From: Acidobacteriaceae bacterium
Lineage (GTDB): Bacteria > Acidobacteriota > Terriglobia > Terriglobales > Acidobacteriaceae
Reading direction: 5' to 3'
Length of the DNA stretch: 64,000 nucleotides
Assembly (NCBI GenBank): GCA_025462885.1
Contig: JAOAPN010000006.1
Coordinates: forward strand, 124,001-188,000
In this document: piece after piece, positions 9,714-18,086 of the stretch
How the letters are laid out: the number at the start of each line of letters is the position of its first letter
How positions within the stretch are numbered: position 1 is the first letter of the stretch
The notes under the pieces: generated by a model
Databases searched by the model: none
What the model was told of the DNA's origin: nothing
The model's input: the letters and a program-made list of their open reading frames with translations, nothing else
Translations under genes and position numbers: made by a program

Positions 9714-10244
9714 AAACTCTCTTCTCTAAACCCTGAACTAATGTCGGGGGAAATTGGGGTAGCAGGCCAGAAAGCTGGTAACGGTCACAGCCTTAGGCTA
9801 CAGAAACAGCCCGCCGCACACCCTGCAATCACTAAGTCTACGGAAGTACCGCTCGAAGGTCAAGAAAATGGCACAGGAATCGGATTCGGGGGCTTTTTGT
9901 GAAGCTGAGGAAAAATCCGAAATCCGAAGAACGATGAGCGCGTGTTCAATGAACTCCCCTGCGGTGGTGTCAGCGCAAGGGAGTTGGAGCGTCTCTTCAT
10001 CCCTTCCTCTTGCCCGATTCGTCTCTGCATGAGTCTTTTTCTCCCGATTTAGACGTAGATCAGGGCGTGTTTCGATGGAGTTCTCTCGACGCCCTCCGAT
10101 CCAAATCTTGTTGAGTCGCGACGTCTTCGACGGATGTCAGGCATTGACACCAACGCGCCTGCGCCCTACCGTGAGAGGCAGGGCGCAGCATCCGCGTCCA
10201 TTCCCCGACAGAAAATCCATCCAGAGAAGACAAGAAGACACCTT
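9714..10244. other. intergenic region between rpsT and the DinB-like gene
   Basis: About 530 bases with no convincing gene. It must hold the rpsT promoter and the start of the rightward DinB-like gene. Two hairpins can be seen: AACTCCC with TGCG pairing to CGCA and GGGAGTT (about 9952-9985), and TGCGCCCT pairing with AGGGCGCA (10160-10187), the latter 58 bases before the DinB start. Neither is followed by a T-run, so they are not obvious terminators. No known riboswitch pattern was recognised. Confidence 0.5.
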
Positions 10245-10775
10245 ATGAAGATCGTCCTCGCACTGACCTTGATCGGTAGCGCCATATGTCCGGCTCTCCA
10301 TGCCCAGGCTCCCGCCAACCCTGTGGTCTCCAGCGCTCGCGAGATCTACGACCGCCAGTCGAAGTTCATCGTTGCCGCCGCCGAGCAGATGCCCTCGGAC
10401 AAGTACACCTACAAGCCCACCCCGGACCAATGGACTTACGCCAAGATCATCGCCCACGTGGCCCAGTCCAATAATGCGGTTTGCGCGATGCTTAGCGACA
10501 CCCCCGCTCCGACGGGCGCCAAAATCAGCGAGACAGATACCAAGGAAGTCCTCGGCACTGCCCTCAAGGCGTCCTTCGACTTCTGCGGAAAAGCGCTCGC
10601 GAACCTTCAGGACGCCAAACTCGGCGATACCATCACCTACTTCCGCAATACCCACCCGCCCCGGGCACGTGCCCTCTTTGAGATCACCGACGATCTCGAA
10701 GATCACTACTCCCAGATGGCCAGCTACCTGCGCCTGAACGGCATGTTGCCGCCCTCCGCCGCACCGAGGAAGTAA
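10245..10775 (+). CDS. secreted DinB-family (four-helix, putative metal-binding) protein
   Basis: 176 residues: a signal peptide (MKIVLALTLIGSAICPALHAQ) and then a DinB/YfiT-like helical domain. Histidines in IIAHVAQSNN and in DDLEDHYSQMASYLRLNG sit where this superfamily usually places its metal ligands; YLRLNGMLPPS is a common ending in acidobacterial members. Family members include thiol-dependent transferases and stress proteins, but the exported acidobacterial ones have no defined reaction. The ORF track begins 37 codons upstream (10134); the ATG at 10245 gives the signal peptide and is preferred. It converges with the orphan VapB-like gene. Confidence 0.8.
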   Translation: MKIVLALTLIGSAICPALHAQAPANPVVSSAREIYDRQSKFIVAAAEQMPSDKYTYKPTPDQWTYAKIIAHVAQSNNAVCAMLSDTPAPTGAKISETDTKEVLGTALKASFDFCGKALANLQDAKLGDTITYFRNTHPPRARALFEITDDLEDHYSQMASYLRLNGMLPPSAAPRK

Positions 10776-10778
10776 GAG

Positions 10779-10970
10779 TTAGAGAGCGCACCGCCGCGGC
10801 ATCGGAGTTAATGCCGGCTCGCTTCTGCCAAGGAGCGAGAGCCGCCGGGCGCTCTCCCGTTCGATTAGCGCCTGAAGGGCCACTTGGAGGAGAGTCGATA
10901 TTTCTTTGATCCCGGTAAGCGAAATTGCCTTCGCGATCTGCACTTCGTCCAACACAATGTTCATATACAT
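10779..10970 (-). CDS. orphan VapB-type antitoxin
   Basis: 63 residues: MYMNIVLDEVQIAKAISLTGIKE is the N-terminal DNA-binding segment common to VapB antitoxins (NIVLD...A..LTG), and RESARRLSLLGRSEP...PMPRR closely follows the usual toxin-binding tail of the same family. A VapC PIN toxin gene would normally start directly at its stop, but here the stop is 3 bases from the end of the convergent DinB gene and no toxin ORF exists. It may be a solitary antitoxin kept for regulation or cross-neutralisation, or a remnant. The gene is small, so expression is uncertain. Confidence 0.65.
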   Translation of the reverse strand: MYMNIVLDEVQIAKAISLTGIKEISTLLQVALQALIERESARRLSLLGRSEPALTPMPRRCAL

Positions 10971-11253
10971 AGAGTTCTCTCGCTCCCTCGGTCCGCAAAA
11001 GTCACTTTTGACTGGGTCAGCGCGCCACCGGAAAGTATCCGATCCGCTGCAACCATCATTTCACTTGACGGCCTCTTCCCTAAGTTCTAATCTGTGCCCA
11101 TCTTCGACATTCGTTTGGCACTACCAGCCAATCCGGTCGCAGTCCAGAAGCGCTACCCACGCGCCGCTACCTCCCGCCCGTCCCTTCTACCCATCCCAGC
11201 GTCCCATATGCAGTCAACCACCCCGCACATCCTGACGGAGGTCAGATCACTCA

Positions 11254-12291
11254 TTGAATAAAAAGGCCATCGAAATCACGCCCGGTATTGAGCCCCTGTA
11301 CGGGACCCGCGACGAAAACCTTCGCCTCATGGAAGATGGCCTTCACGTCAACATCGATCTCCGCTCTGACGCCATCCACGTCACGGGGCCGGACGATGCG
11401 GTGAATCGTGTGGTCGGGATCTTCTCTGACTTCGACTCCCTTCGCAAATCCGGCGTTCACCTGCATAACGGCGAACTCCACGGCATGCTCAAACTCGTCA
11501 TCGCCGACCCTGCTGTCACACTCCGCTCCCTTATGGACGCCGGCAAGCAGCGCTCCGCTGGCGTCAAGCGCATGGTCCAGCCTCGCAGCCCGAACCAGCG
11601 CAAGTATGTTGAATCCATCGAGCAGTCCGATATGACCTTCGGCCTCGGACCCGCCGGTACCGGCAAGACCTACCTCGCTGTCGCCATGGCCGTCTCCGCG
11701 CTGGTCGCGAAGAAAGTCAGCCGCATCATCCTGGTTCGGCCTGCGGTTGAGGCAGGGGAGCGCCTCGGCTTCCTGCCCGGCTCGCTGCAGGAGAAGGTCG
11801 ATCCCTACCTGCGTCCGCTCTACGACGCGCTCTACGACCTGCTCGACCCGATGAAGGTCGACAAGCTGTTGGAGTCCAACGTCATCGAGGTCGCCCCGCT
11901 CGCTTTCATGCGCGGCCGCACCCTGTCCGATGCCTTCATCATTATGGACGAGGCCCAGAACACCACCATCGAGCAGATGAAGATGTTCGTCACCCGCCTC
12001 GGCAATAACTCCAAGGCCGTCATCACCGGCGACCTCACCCAGACCGATCTACCCAACCCGAAGAAGTCCGGCCTGCTCGACGCCCTCAACGTGCTCTCTG
12101 GCGTGGAGGGGATCAAGTTCTGCCACTTCGAGGATGTGGACGTCGTCCGGCACCATCTGGTCCAACGCATCGTCCGCGCCTACGACAGCTACGGCAAGGC
12201 CCAGCAGCAGCTTCCGCTTCCCATCGGCGAGGCTGTCCTGGCTGGTTCACCATTAGCTGCCGAGGCAAAGCACATCCCCAAACCCCAGTAG
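11254..12291 (+). CDS. PhoH-like ATPase (PhoH/YbeZ)
   Basis: 345 residues with an N-terminal KH-like/PhoH-L region and a C-terminal P-loop ATPase: Walker A in [17 protein letters not shown] (about residue 135) and Walker B in [11 protein letters not shown]. YbeZ-type proteins bind RNA and work with the RNase YbeY, whose gene follows two genes later, in 16S rRNA maturation and ribosome quality control. The start is TTG (11254), preceded by GGAGG at about 11237; the upstream ATG at 11208 is out of frame. The tail after about residue 320 ([22 protein letters not shown]) is variable. First gene of the phoH-DUF1275-ybeY-corC group. Confidence 0.92.
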   Translation: MNKKAIEITPGIEPLYGTRDENLRLMEDGLHVNIDLRSDAIHVTGPDDAVNRVVGIFSDFDSLRKSGVHLHNGELHGMLKLVIADPAVTLRSLMDAGKQRSAGVKRMVQPRSPNQRKYVESIEQSDMTFGLGPAGTGKTYLAVAMAVSALVAKKVSRIILVRPAVEAGERLGFLPGSLQEKVDPYLRPLYDALYDLLDPMKVDKLLESNVIEVAPLAFMRGRTLSDAFIIMDEAQNTTIEQMKMFVTRLGNNSKAVITGDLTQTDLPNPKKSGLLDALNVLSGVEGIKFCHFEDVDVVRHHLVQRIVRAYDSYGKAQQQLPLPIGEAVLAGSPLAAEAKHIPKPQ

Positions 12292-12342
12292 AGCGAACAG
12301 AAGTGACCAGTCCAGCGGCGCGCGTACGAGTATCGTGGTCTT

Positions 12343-13089
12343 ATGCCCATCTCGTACGTGCGTCGACTGACGGGGAGCGAACGAAGTCAGCAATCCAACC
12401 GTCACCTTGCCCTCGTCCTGGCCTTCGTCGCGGGCAGCATCAATGCGGGCGGCTACCTGGCCGTCCGGCAATACACCTCCCACATGTCGGGGATCGTCTC
12501 CTCGATCGCAGATAATCTTGCTTTAGGCGATGTCGGCTTGATGCTTGCCGGAGTTGGCGCTCTGTTGGCGTTTATTGCCGGAGCCGCCTGCACCGCGCTG
12601 CTGGTCAACTGGGGTCGAAGGCGGCATCTCCACAGCGAGTACGCCTTTCCTCTGATGCTGGAGTCTGCGCTGCTCATCTGCTTCGGCCTGATGAGCGGAT
12701 ACCTCGAACATCGCCAATGGCTCTTCTTCTCCTCTGTCACCGTCCTCCTCTGCTTCACCATGGGTCTCCAGAACGCCATTATCACCAAGATCTCCCATGC
12801 CGAGATCCGCACCACCCACGTCACCGGCATTGTGACCGACATCGGCATCGAGTTAGGCAAGCTATTTTATTGGAACCGCTCCCCCGGCCAGCGCGTTACA
12901 GCCGACTGGCAGAAGCTGCGGCTGCTCTCCTCGCTCTTCGGCCTCTTCATCTTCGGAGGGCTGGTCGGAGCCCTCGGCTTCAAACATATTGGTTTTCTGT
13001 CGGCACTTCCTCTGGCTGTCCTGCTCTTCGTCCTGGCAGCAATCCCGATCGTCGATGATCTACGCGCCATCCATGTTTCCGCACATTGA
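12343..13089 (+). CDS. DUF1275 (YoaK-like) membrane protein
   Basis: 248 residues with about six hydrophobic helices and the recognisable DUF1275 pattern: LAFVAGSINAGGYLAVRQYTSHMSG near the N-terminus and TTHVTGIVTDIGIELGK in the middle. The function of this integral membrane family is not established. It sits between phoH and ybeY, which are commonly adjacent, so it looks like an insertion into a conserved gene set. The start ATG is 51 bases after the phoH stop. Confidence 0.85.
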   Translation: MPISYVRRLTGSERSQQSNRHLALVLAFVAGSINAGGYLAVRQYTSHMSGIVSSIADNLALGDVGLMLAGVGALLAFIAGAACTALLVNWGRRRHLHSEYAFPLMLESALLICFGLMSGYLEHRQWLFFSSVTVLLCFTMGLQNAIITKISHAEIRTTHVTGIVTDIGIELGKLFYWNRSPGQRVTADWQKLRLLSSLFGLFIFGGLVGALGFKHIGFLSALPLAVLLFVLAAIPIVDDLRAIHVSAH

Positions 13090-13191
13090 ACTGCGCCCGG
13101 ACGACCCGATTCCTGCATGAAGTTCGCGCCGATGCGATACCATCGATAGTAGAGACCGGATCCAGCGCAAGCCTCGATCTCTCCGTCGCCG

Positions 13192-13770
13192 ATGATCACC
13201 ATCGAACCCCCCAGTACTATTCCCATTCCCGTGCTGTCGAAGCCCAGCCTGACGCGCTTCCTGAGCCGCGCCCGCGCTGCGGTCGGTCTCGTTGGTCAAG
13301 TCGAAGTCCTGCTTAGCTCCGACGCCGAACTCAAACGCCTGAACCGTGCCTATCGCGGCAAGAACAAGGCTACCGACGTCCTTAGCTTCCCGACTCCTCC
13401 GGAGATCGCCGATCATCATGCCGGCGACCTCGCCATCTCGATCGACACCGCCGCTCGCCAGGCCAGCTCCTTCGGCCATTCCCTCGAAGTCGAGATCAAG
13501 GTTCTGCTGCTCCACGGCCTGCTGCATCTCAGCGGGGAAGACCACGAAGTCGATGACGGCGAGATGGCAGCACTCGAGTCTGAACTCCGTACGAAGCTGA
13601 AGCTACCCGTGAGCCTCATCGACCGTGTCACCAACCCGGTCAAGCCCGTGACGAAGATCAGTGCGAAGCCAAAAACGCCATCAAAGCTGAAGACGTTTGC
13701 GAAGGCGAAGCCTAAAACTCCGGCCAAGCCAAAGCCCAAGGCTAAACTGACGAAGCGAGGTCGCGCATGA
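13192..13770 (+). CDS. ybeY: endoribonuclease YbeY with Lys/Pro-rich C-terminal tail
   Basis: 192 residues. The metal-binding H-x3-H-x5-H motif is visible in LLHGLLHLSGEDHEVDDGEM, and the preceding NRAYRGKNKATDVLSFP segment is the family signature. YbeY trims the 3' end of 16S rRNA and acts in ribosome quality control. The catalytic domain ends near residue 145. It is followed by about 45 residues made almost entirely of Lys, Pro, Ala and Thr (KPKTPSKLKTFAKAKPKTP...), which the usual enzyme of about 150-165 residues lacks. It overlaps the next gene by 4 bases (ATGA), so the two are probably translationally coupled. Confidence 0.93.
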   Translation: MITIEPPSTIPIPVLSKPSLTRFLSRARAAVGLVGQVEVLLSSDAELKRLNRAYRGKNKATDVLSFPTPPEIADHHAGDLAISIDTAARQASSFGHSLEVEIKVLLLHGLLHLSGEDHEVDDGEMAALESELRTKLKLPVSLIDRVTNPVKPVTKISAKPKTPSKLKTFAKAKPKTPAKPKPKAKLTKRGRA

Positions 13771-15248
13771 GCTTCCTATATCCCATCGCGCTTACCTTTC
13801 TCCTGGCCGTACTCGCCCTGGTCGCCTACGTCGACAGGATTTACTCCGAGATGGGTAAGTTCCTCGCCCGCGAGTATCAGGACAACATCGACGCCTGGGA
13901 ACAGGTCGTCGAGCCTCGCCTGCATCTCTCCCGCGAGTCGGTCACGCTCTCCGCATCGATCCTGCGCCAGCTTACGGTCGCGACGATTGCGCTGATGTCC
14001 GGTCTGCGTCTCTACACCCACACCACGCTGCTGCCGAAGCTCGTCCAGATCCCCGAGAACTGGGACATCGTCCGCACGGCCTGCGAACTGGTGCTGCTCA
14101 TCCTCATCTTCGACCGGCTGGTCCCGCAGATCCTCTTCACCCGCACCCGCGGTCTTTGGATCGCGCGTATTCGCGTCGTGCTGGAAGTCCTCTTCTACAT
14201 CATCCTTCCGATCACTATGCTGCTGCAGCTACTGCTCTCCATCGCCGCGCTGGCTGAGCCCGAGGACGCCACCGAAGAGGAGCATCCCTCCGAGGCCATG
14301 GACGCGCTGCTCGAAGCAGGCGAAGAGGAAGGCATCCTCGAAGAGTCCGACCGTGAGCTGGTTCGCTCTGTCATCGAGTTCGGGGACAAGGTCGTTCGCG
14401 AGGTGATGACGCCGCGCCCCGAGATCATCGCCGTGTCCGCCTCGCTGACCCTGCAGCAGTTCACCGAGGTGATTCAGCGGACCGCTTTCTCCCGCGTTCC
14501 GGTGTATATCGCCTCGCTCGATCACATCACCGGCATCGCCTTCGCCCACGATCTGCTGCATGTCGCCGATACGGACGCCCGGCACCGCACCGTGGCCCAG
14601 ATCCAGCGTCCCGTCGCCTTCGTTCCCGAGACCAAGAACGTCGCCGAACTTCTCCGCGAGATGCAGCGTGAGAAGCAGCACATGCGCATCGTCATCGACG
14701 AGTATGGCGGCGTCGCCGGCCTCGTTACGATCGAAGATCTCCTCGAAGCCATCGTGGGCAACATCGCCGACGAGCACGATGACACCGAGCCCGACGATAC
14801 CCCCATCCGTGAGGCCAACGGAGCCTATACCGTGTCCGGGTCTTTCGAGCTCTCCCGGCTACGTGACCTCTTCGCCGACCAGTTCGAGCCTGCCCACAAG
14901 CCGCACCTCACCCGGCCGCCCGAAGATCTGGAATCCACCGATCCCGACGACTCCGACGAAGCAACGGACGCGGACGAGCAGGCCCATGCCGAGTCGCAGG
15001 CCGAGGCTCTCCGCAAGCTGGAGGCCCGCGATCAGCGCGACAACCGCGACGATCCCACCGCTCTCCGGCTGCCGGAGCACTATGAATCCACCACCATCGG
15101 CGGCCTCGTCTCCGAGATCGCCGGGCACATCCCTCTACCCGGCGAAGTCGTCGAAGAAGATGGATTGCGCCTGGAAGTCCTGGCCAGCACCGACCGCCGT
15201 GTCGACCGCGTTCGCGTCAGCCTGGCCACGTCACCTGACAGCGAATAG
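13767..15248 (+). CDS. CorC/HlyC-type CBS-domain membrane protein
   Basis: 493 residues. The first 150 form three or four hydrophobic segments. Then follow two CBS domains (about residues 205-330; MTPRPEIIAVSASLTLQQF and RIVIDEYGGVAGLVTIEDLLEAIVG) and a CorC_HlyC transporter-associated domain (YTVSGSFELSRL ... LEVLASTDRRVDRVRV). Related proteins help Mg2+/Co2+ homeostasis. The CorC_HlyC domain is interrupted by about 70 residues rich in Asp, Glu and Ala (TDPDDSDEATDADEQAH...), a disordered acidic insertion. The membrane part resembles but is not a typical DUF21 domain. Last gene of the phoH-ybeY group. Confidence 0.87.
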   Translation: MSFLYPIALTFLLAVLALVAYVDRIYSEMGKFLAREYQDNIDAWEQVVEPRLHLSRESVTLSASILRQLTVATIALMSGLRLYTHTTLLPKLVQIPENWDIVRTACELVLLILIFDRLVPQILFTRTRGLWIARIRVVLEVLFYIILPITMLLQLLLSIAALAEPEDATEEEHPSEAMDALLEAGEEEGILEESDRELVRSVIEFGDKVVREVMTPRPEIIAVSASLTLQQFTEVIQRTAFSRVPVYIASLDHITGIAFAHDLLHVADTDARHRTVAQIQRPVAFVPETKNVAELLREMQREKQHMRIVIDEYGGVAGLVTIEDLLEAIVGNIADEHDDTEPDDTPIREANGAYTVSGSFELSRLRDLFADQFEPAHKPHLTRPPEDLESTDPDDSDEATDADEQAHAESQAEALRKLEARDQRDNRDDPTALRLPEHYESTTIGGLVSEIAGHIPLPGEVVEEDGLRLEVLASTDRRVDRVRVSLATSPDSE

Positions 15249-15460
15249 CGTCTCATTAGGCAGTATCGACATATAGCTTTTGGAAGGGCACACCTTCAGG
15301 TGTGCCAAAGCTATGTTTTTTAATTTGTTTCTTTGCCGGTTCGCCATAGGCGAACCGGCAAAGAAACAAGAGAATAGAGGAAAATACTCTTTCGGCACGG
15401 CTGAAGCCGTGCCCTTCCCAATCCTCAAAATTCAATCAAACCAGAGACAATCTATTGCCT
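15249..15460. repeat. cluster of palindromes, including repeat element copy 2
   Basis: After the corC stop come: TAGGCAGTATCGACATAT (15257-15274), identical to the left edge of the element at 9161; a hairpin AGCTTT..GGGCACACCT / AGGTGTGCC..AAAGCT (about 15273-15314); a perfect inverted repeat of 19 + 3 + 19 bases (15327-15367, arms starting GTTTCTTTGCCGG); and GGCACGGCTGAAGCCGTGCC (15394-15413). No T-run follows the long palindrome on either strand, so it does not look like a classical terminator. This is non-coding repeat DNA; the ORF at 15231-15428 (minus) is an artefact of it. Confidence 0.65.
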
Positions 15461-15461
15461 A

Positions 15462-15501
15462 AGCAAAAACTGCGCCGCTCCTCATAACAGGGGAGCGGCG
15501 C
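15462..15501 (-). terminator. rho-independent terminator of mreB
   Basis: On the minus strand, GCGCCGCTCCCC pairs with GGAGCGGCGC around a TGTTATGA loop and is followed by AGTTTTTGC. It lies about 30 bases after the mreB stop. Confidence 0.75.
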
Positions 15502-15530
15502 TGTCCAGTCCACCAGTCAATCTTTTGCAG

Positions 15531-16550
15531 TTAGTCGATCGAAATCTTACGCAGCAGCTTGAAGTCGGAGAGCATCTTTCCGGTTCCCAGAACCACCGAC
15601 GCCAGCGGATCGTCCGCGATCGAGACCGGCAGGCCCGTCTCCTCGCGAATCCGCTTGTCGAGATTCTTGATCAGCGCACCACCACCCGTCAGCACAATGC
15701 CGCGGTCGGAGATGTCGGCTGAAAGCTCAGGCGGGGTCCGCTCAAGCGCCACGCGGATCGCGTTGATGATGGTGGCGATGCATTCGCTCAGCGCCTCGCG
15801 AATCTCGGAGTCCTCGATGGTGATGGTCTTCGGCACGCCCTCGATGAGGTTGCGGCCCTTGACCTCCATGGTGATCGGCTTGTCCAGCGGGAAGGCCGAA
15901 CCCAGCGTGATCTTGATCATCTCTGCCGTGCGCTCGCCGATCAGCAGGTTGTACTTCCGCTTCAGGTAGGTCATCACGGCTTCGTCCATCTGGTTCCCGG
16001 CCATACGCACCGAGCGCGAGTAGACAATACCCGCCAGCGAGATCACCGCAATGTCCGTCGTACCGCCGCCGATATCGACAACCATGTTGCCGCCCGGCTC
16101 CGTAATCGGGAGTCCGGCACCGATGGCCGCGACCATCGCCTGCTCTACCAGGTGCACTTCGCTGGCCTTGGCCCGGTAGGCCGAGTCCATGACAGCGCGC
16201 TTTTCCACCTGCGTAATCTCGCTCGGCACACCGATCACGATGCGCGGATGCACCATCATCTTGCGGTTGTGCGCCTTGTGGATAAAGTAGTTGAGCATCT
16301 TTTCCGTATGGCGGAAGTCGGCGATAACGCCGTCCTTCATCGGCTTGATGGCCACGATATTGCCGGGCGTGCGGCCCAACATCTCCTTGGCTTCCTTGCC
16401 GACGGCCTCGACCTCGTTCGTCAGCTTATTGACGGCGATGATGGAGGGCTCATTAACGATAATGCCCTTGCCATGCGCGAACACCAGCGTATTCGCTGTG
16501 CCGAGATCGATCGCCAGGTCGCTCGAAAAGAGGCTGAAGAGGGACCGCAT
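15531..16550 (-). CDS. mreB: rod-shape-determining actin-like protein MreB
   Basis: About 339 residues of the bacterial actin family: IDLGTANTLVF (phosphate 1), VVDIGGGTTDIAVISLAG (phosphate 2) and GIVLTGGGALIKNLD (adenosine motif) are all present. MreB polymerises under the membrane and guides peptidoglycan synthesis along the cell length. The ORF track start is 15 codons upstream; MRSLFSLFSSDLAIDLG is the family's normal beginning, with an amphipathic membrane-binding N-terminus, so 16550 is preferred. No mreC, mreD, pbp2 or rodA is next to it, and it has its own terminator, so it is transcribed alone here. Confidence 0.95.
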   Translation of the reverse strand: MRSLFSLFSSDLAIDLGTANTLVFAHGKGIIVNEPSIIAVNKLTNEVEAVGKEAKEMLGRTPGNIVAIKPMKDGVIADFRHTEKMLNYFIHKAHNRKMMVHPRIVIGVPSEITQVEKRAVMDSAYRAKASEVHLVEQAMVAAIGAGLPITEPGGNMVVDIGGGTTDIAVISLAGIVYSRSVRMAGNQMDEAVMTYLKRKYNLLIGERTAEMIKITLGSAFPLDKPITMEVKGRNLIEGVPKTITIEDSEIREALSECIATIINAIRVALERTPPELSADISDRGIVLTGGGALIKNLDKRIREETGLPVSIADDPLASVVLGTGKMLSDFKLLRKISID

Positions 16551-16896
16551 GTTGTGTATGCGGGAGTAACGCATCTGAAAGTTGTTCGAAGACATTCTGC
16601 GGGATCATTCCTGAAAGCGGGTCTTAGTCGGTATTGTACGGCTTTGTGTGGCTTACTGTGCCATGCCGCTTCGCGTCGGAGGAAAACTGGTCCTTCAATC
16701 GTAGAAACCGCACCTCGAACTGCCCGCCCTTGCGCATTTCCACCGGTTCCCGATTCGGAACGTCTTCCAAAATCGGGCTGAGATCCCTCCTCTCCATTGC
16801 TGTATGCGACCGGAAATCCCCGGCCGCATCAAACTCGATACAATCGAGTAAACAAATTAACCTCAAAACCTTAGCGGCAAAGCACCGGAGAAGATC

Positions 16897-18009
16897 ATGA
16901 TCGTAGGCGTTCCCAAGGAAGTGAAAGACCACGAGAGCCGCGTAGGCGTCACCCCAGCCGGAGTCAAGGCTCTCGTCGAAGCTGGCCATAAAGTCCTCGT
17001 CGAGCAGGCTGCCGGCGCTCTTTCCGCCATGCCGGATGACGAGTACCAGGCTGCCGGCGCCGAAATCGTCGGCTCGGCCTATGACGTCTGGCGCCTCGCC
17101 GACATGGTCGTCAAGGTCAAGGAGCCCGTCGAGAAGGAGTACAAACACTTCCGCCCCGGCCTGGTCCTTTTCACCTACCTCCACCTTGCCCCGCTCACCG
17201 ATCTCACCAACGCCCTGCTCGACAACAAGGTCACCGGCATCGCCTACGAGACCGTCCGTGACCGCTTCGGCGCGCTCCCCCTCCTGACTCCCATGAGCGA
17301 GGTCGCAGGTCGCATGTCTGTCCAGGTAGGCGCAACCTATCTCGAAAAGGAACACGGCGGCCGCGGTGTCCTGCTCGGCGGGGTCCCCGGCGTCGCTCCC
17401 GGCAACGTCTGCATTATTGGCGGAGGCATCGTCGGCACCAACGCAGCGAAGATCGCTCTCGGCATGGGCGCGAAGGTCACCCTCATCGATCTCAACCTGA
17501 ACCGCCTGCGCGAACTGGACGACATCTTCGGCGGCCGCCTCTACACGGTCGCCTCGAACAGCTACAACATCGAGCGCGCGACTTCCGAGGCTGACCTCGT
17601 CATCGGCGGCGTCCTGATCCCCGGAGCCGCAGCCCCCAAGATCGTCACCAAGGCGATGGTCTCGAAGATGAAGAAGGGCGCAGTAATCGTAGACGTCGCC
17701 ATCGACCAGGGCGGATGCATCGAGACGGCTCGTCCGACCACCCACTCCGACCCGTCATACGAAGTCGACGGCGTCGTCCACTATTGTGTCACCAACATGC
17801 CGGCGGCCGTGCCTAATACTTCGACCCTGGCTCTCACTAACGCCACCTTCCCCTACGTCCTGAAGCTCGCCCGTCTCGGAGCCAAGGCTGCGATCGCGGA
17901 AGACAAGGGCATCGCGGAAGGCGTCAACACCTACGAAGGAACCCTCACCTATGGCGCAGTTGCGGAAGCACAGCAGCGTGAGTGGAAGGCTATCGCCGAA
18001 CTGGTCTAG
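16897..18009 (+). CDS. ald: alanine dehydrogenase
   Basis: 370 residues, the normal length. It interconverts L-alanine and pyruvate + ammonia with NAD(H). Visible features: N-terminal [17 protein letters not shown], substrate-binding VKVKEP and YLHLAP, the Rossmann motif [20 protein letters not shown] (about residue 170), a dinucleotide-binding acidic residue in LIDLNLNRL, and the catalytic [18 protein letters not shown] segment. The start ATG is the obvious one. Divergent from mreB, single gene. The gene may be tied to nitrogen handling, as the adjacent NtrY/NtrX-like pair hints, but no operator is visible. Confidence 0.96.
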   Translation: MIVGVPKEVKDHESRVGVTPAGVKALVEAGHKVLVEQAAGALSAMPDDEYQAAGAEIVGSAYDVWRLADMVVKVKEPVEKEYKHFRPGLVLFTYLHLAPLTDLTNALLDNKVTGIAYETVRDRFGALPLLTPMSEVAGRMSVQVGATYLEKEHGGRGVLLGGVPGVAPGNVCIIGGGIVGTNAAKIALGMGAKVTLIDLNLNRLRELDDIFGGRLYTVASNSYNIERATSEADLVIGGVLIPGAAAPKIVTKAMVSKMKKGAVIVDVAIDQGGCIETARPTTHSDPSYEVDGVVHYCVTNMPAAVPNTSTLALTNATFPYVLKLARLGAKAAIAEDKGIAEGVNTYEGTLTYGAVAEAQQREWKAIAELV

Positions 18010-18086
18010 CTTTTGCGGGGGCTCACTCACGGCCCATGGAATGACATAGCCGCGCCTATAATCGGTTCACGGAGAACGGCGCGGAC

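Noticed and set aside
9952-9985. Hairpin upstream of the DinB-like gene as a riboswitch or terminator
   Set aside because: No T-run, no known ligand-binding consensus, and it is 260 bases from the gene start.
15231-15428. Short ORF with AHLKVCPSKSYMSILP
   Set aside because: It is created by the palindromic repeat; a similar peptide arises from the repeat at 9181-9275.
16624-17745. 373-codon ORF on the minus strand opposite ald
   Set aside because: It is antisense to the well-conserved alanine dehydrogenase, and its protein is acidic, low-complexity and unlike any family.
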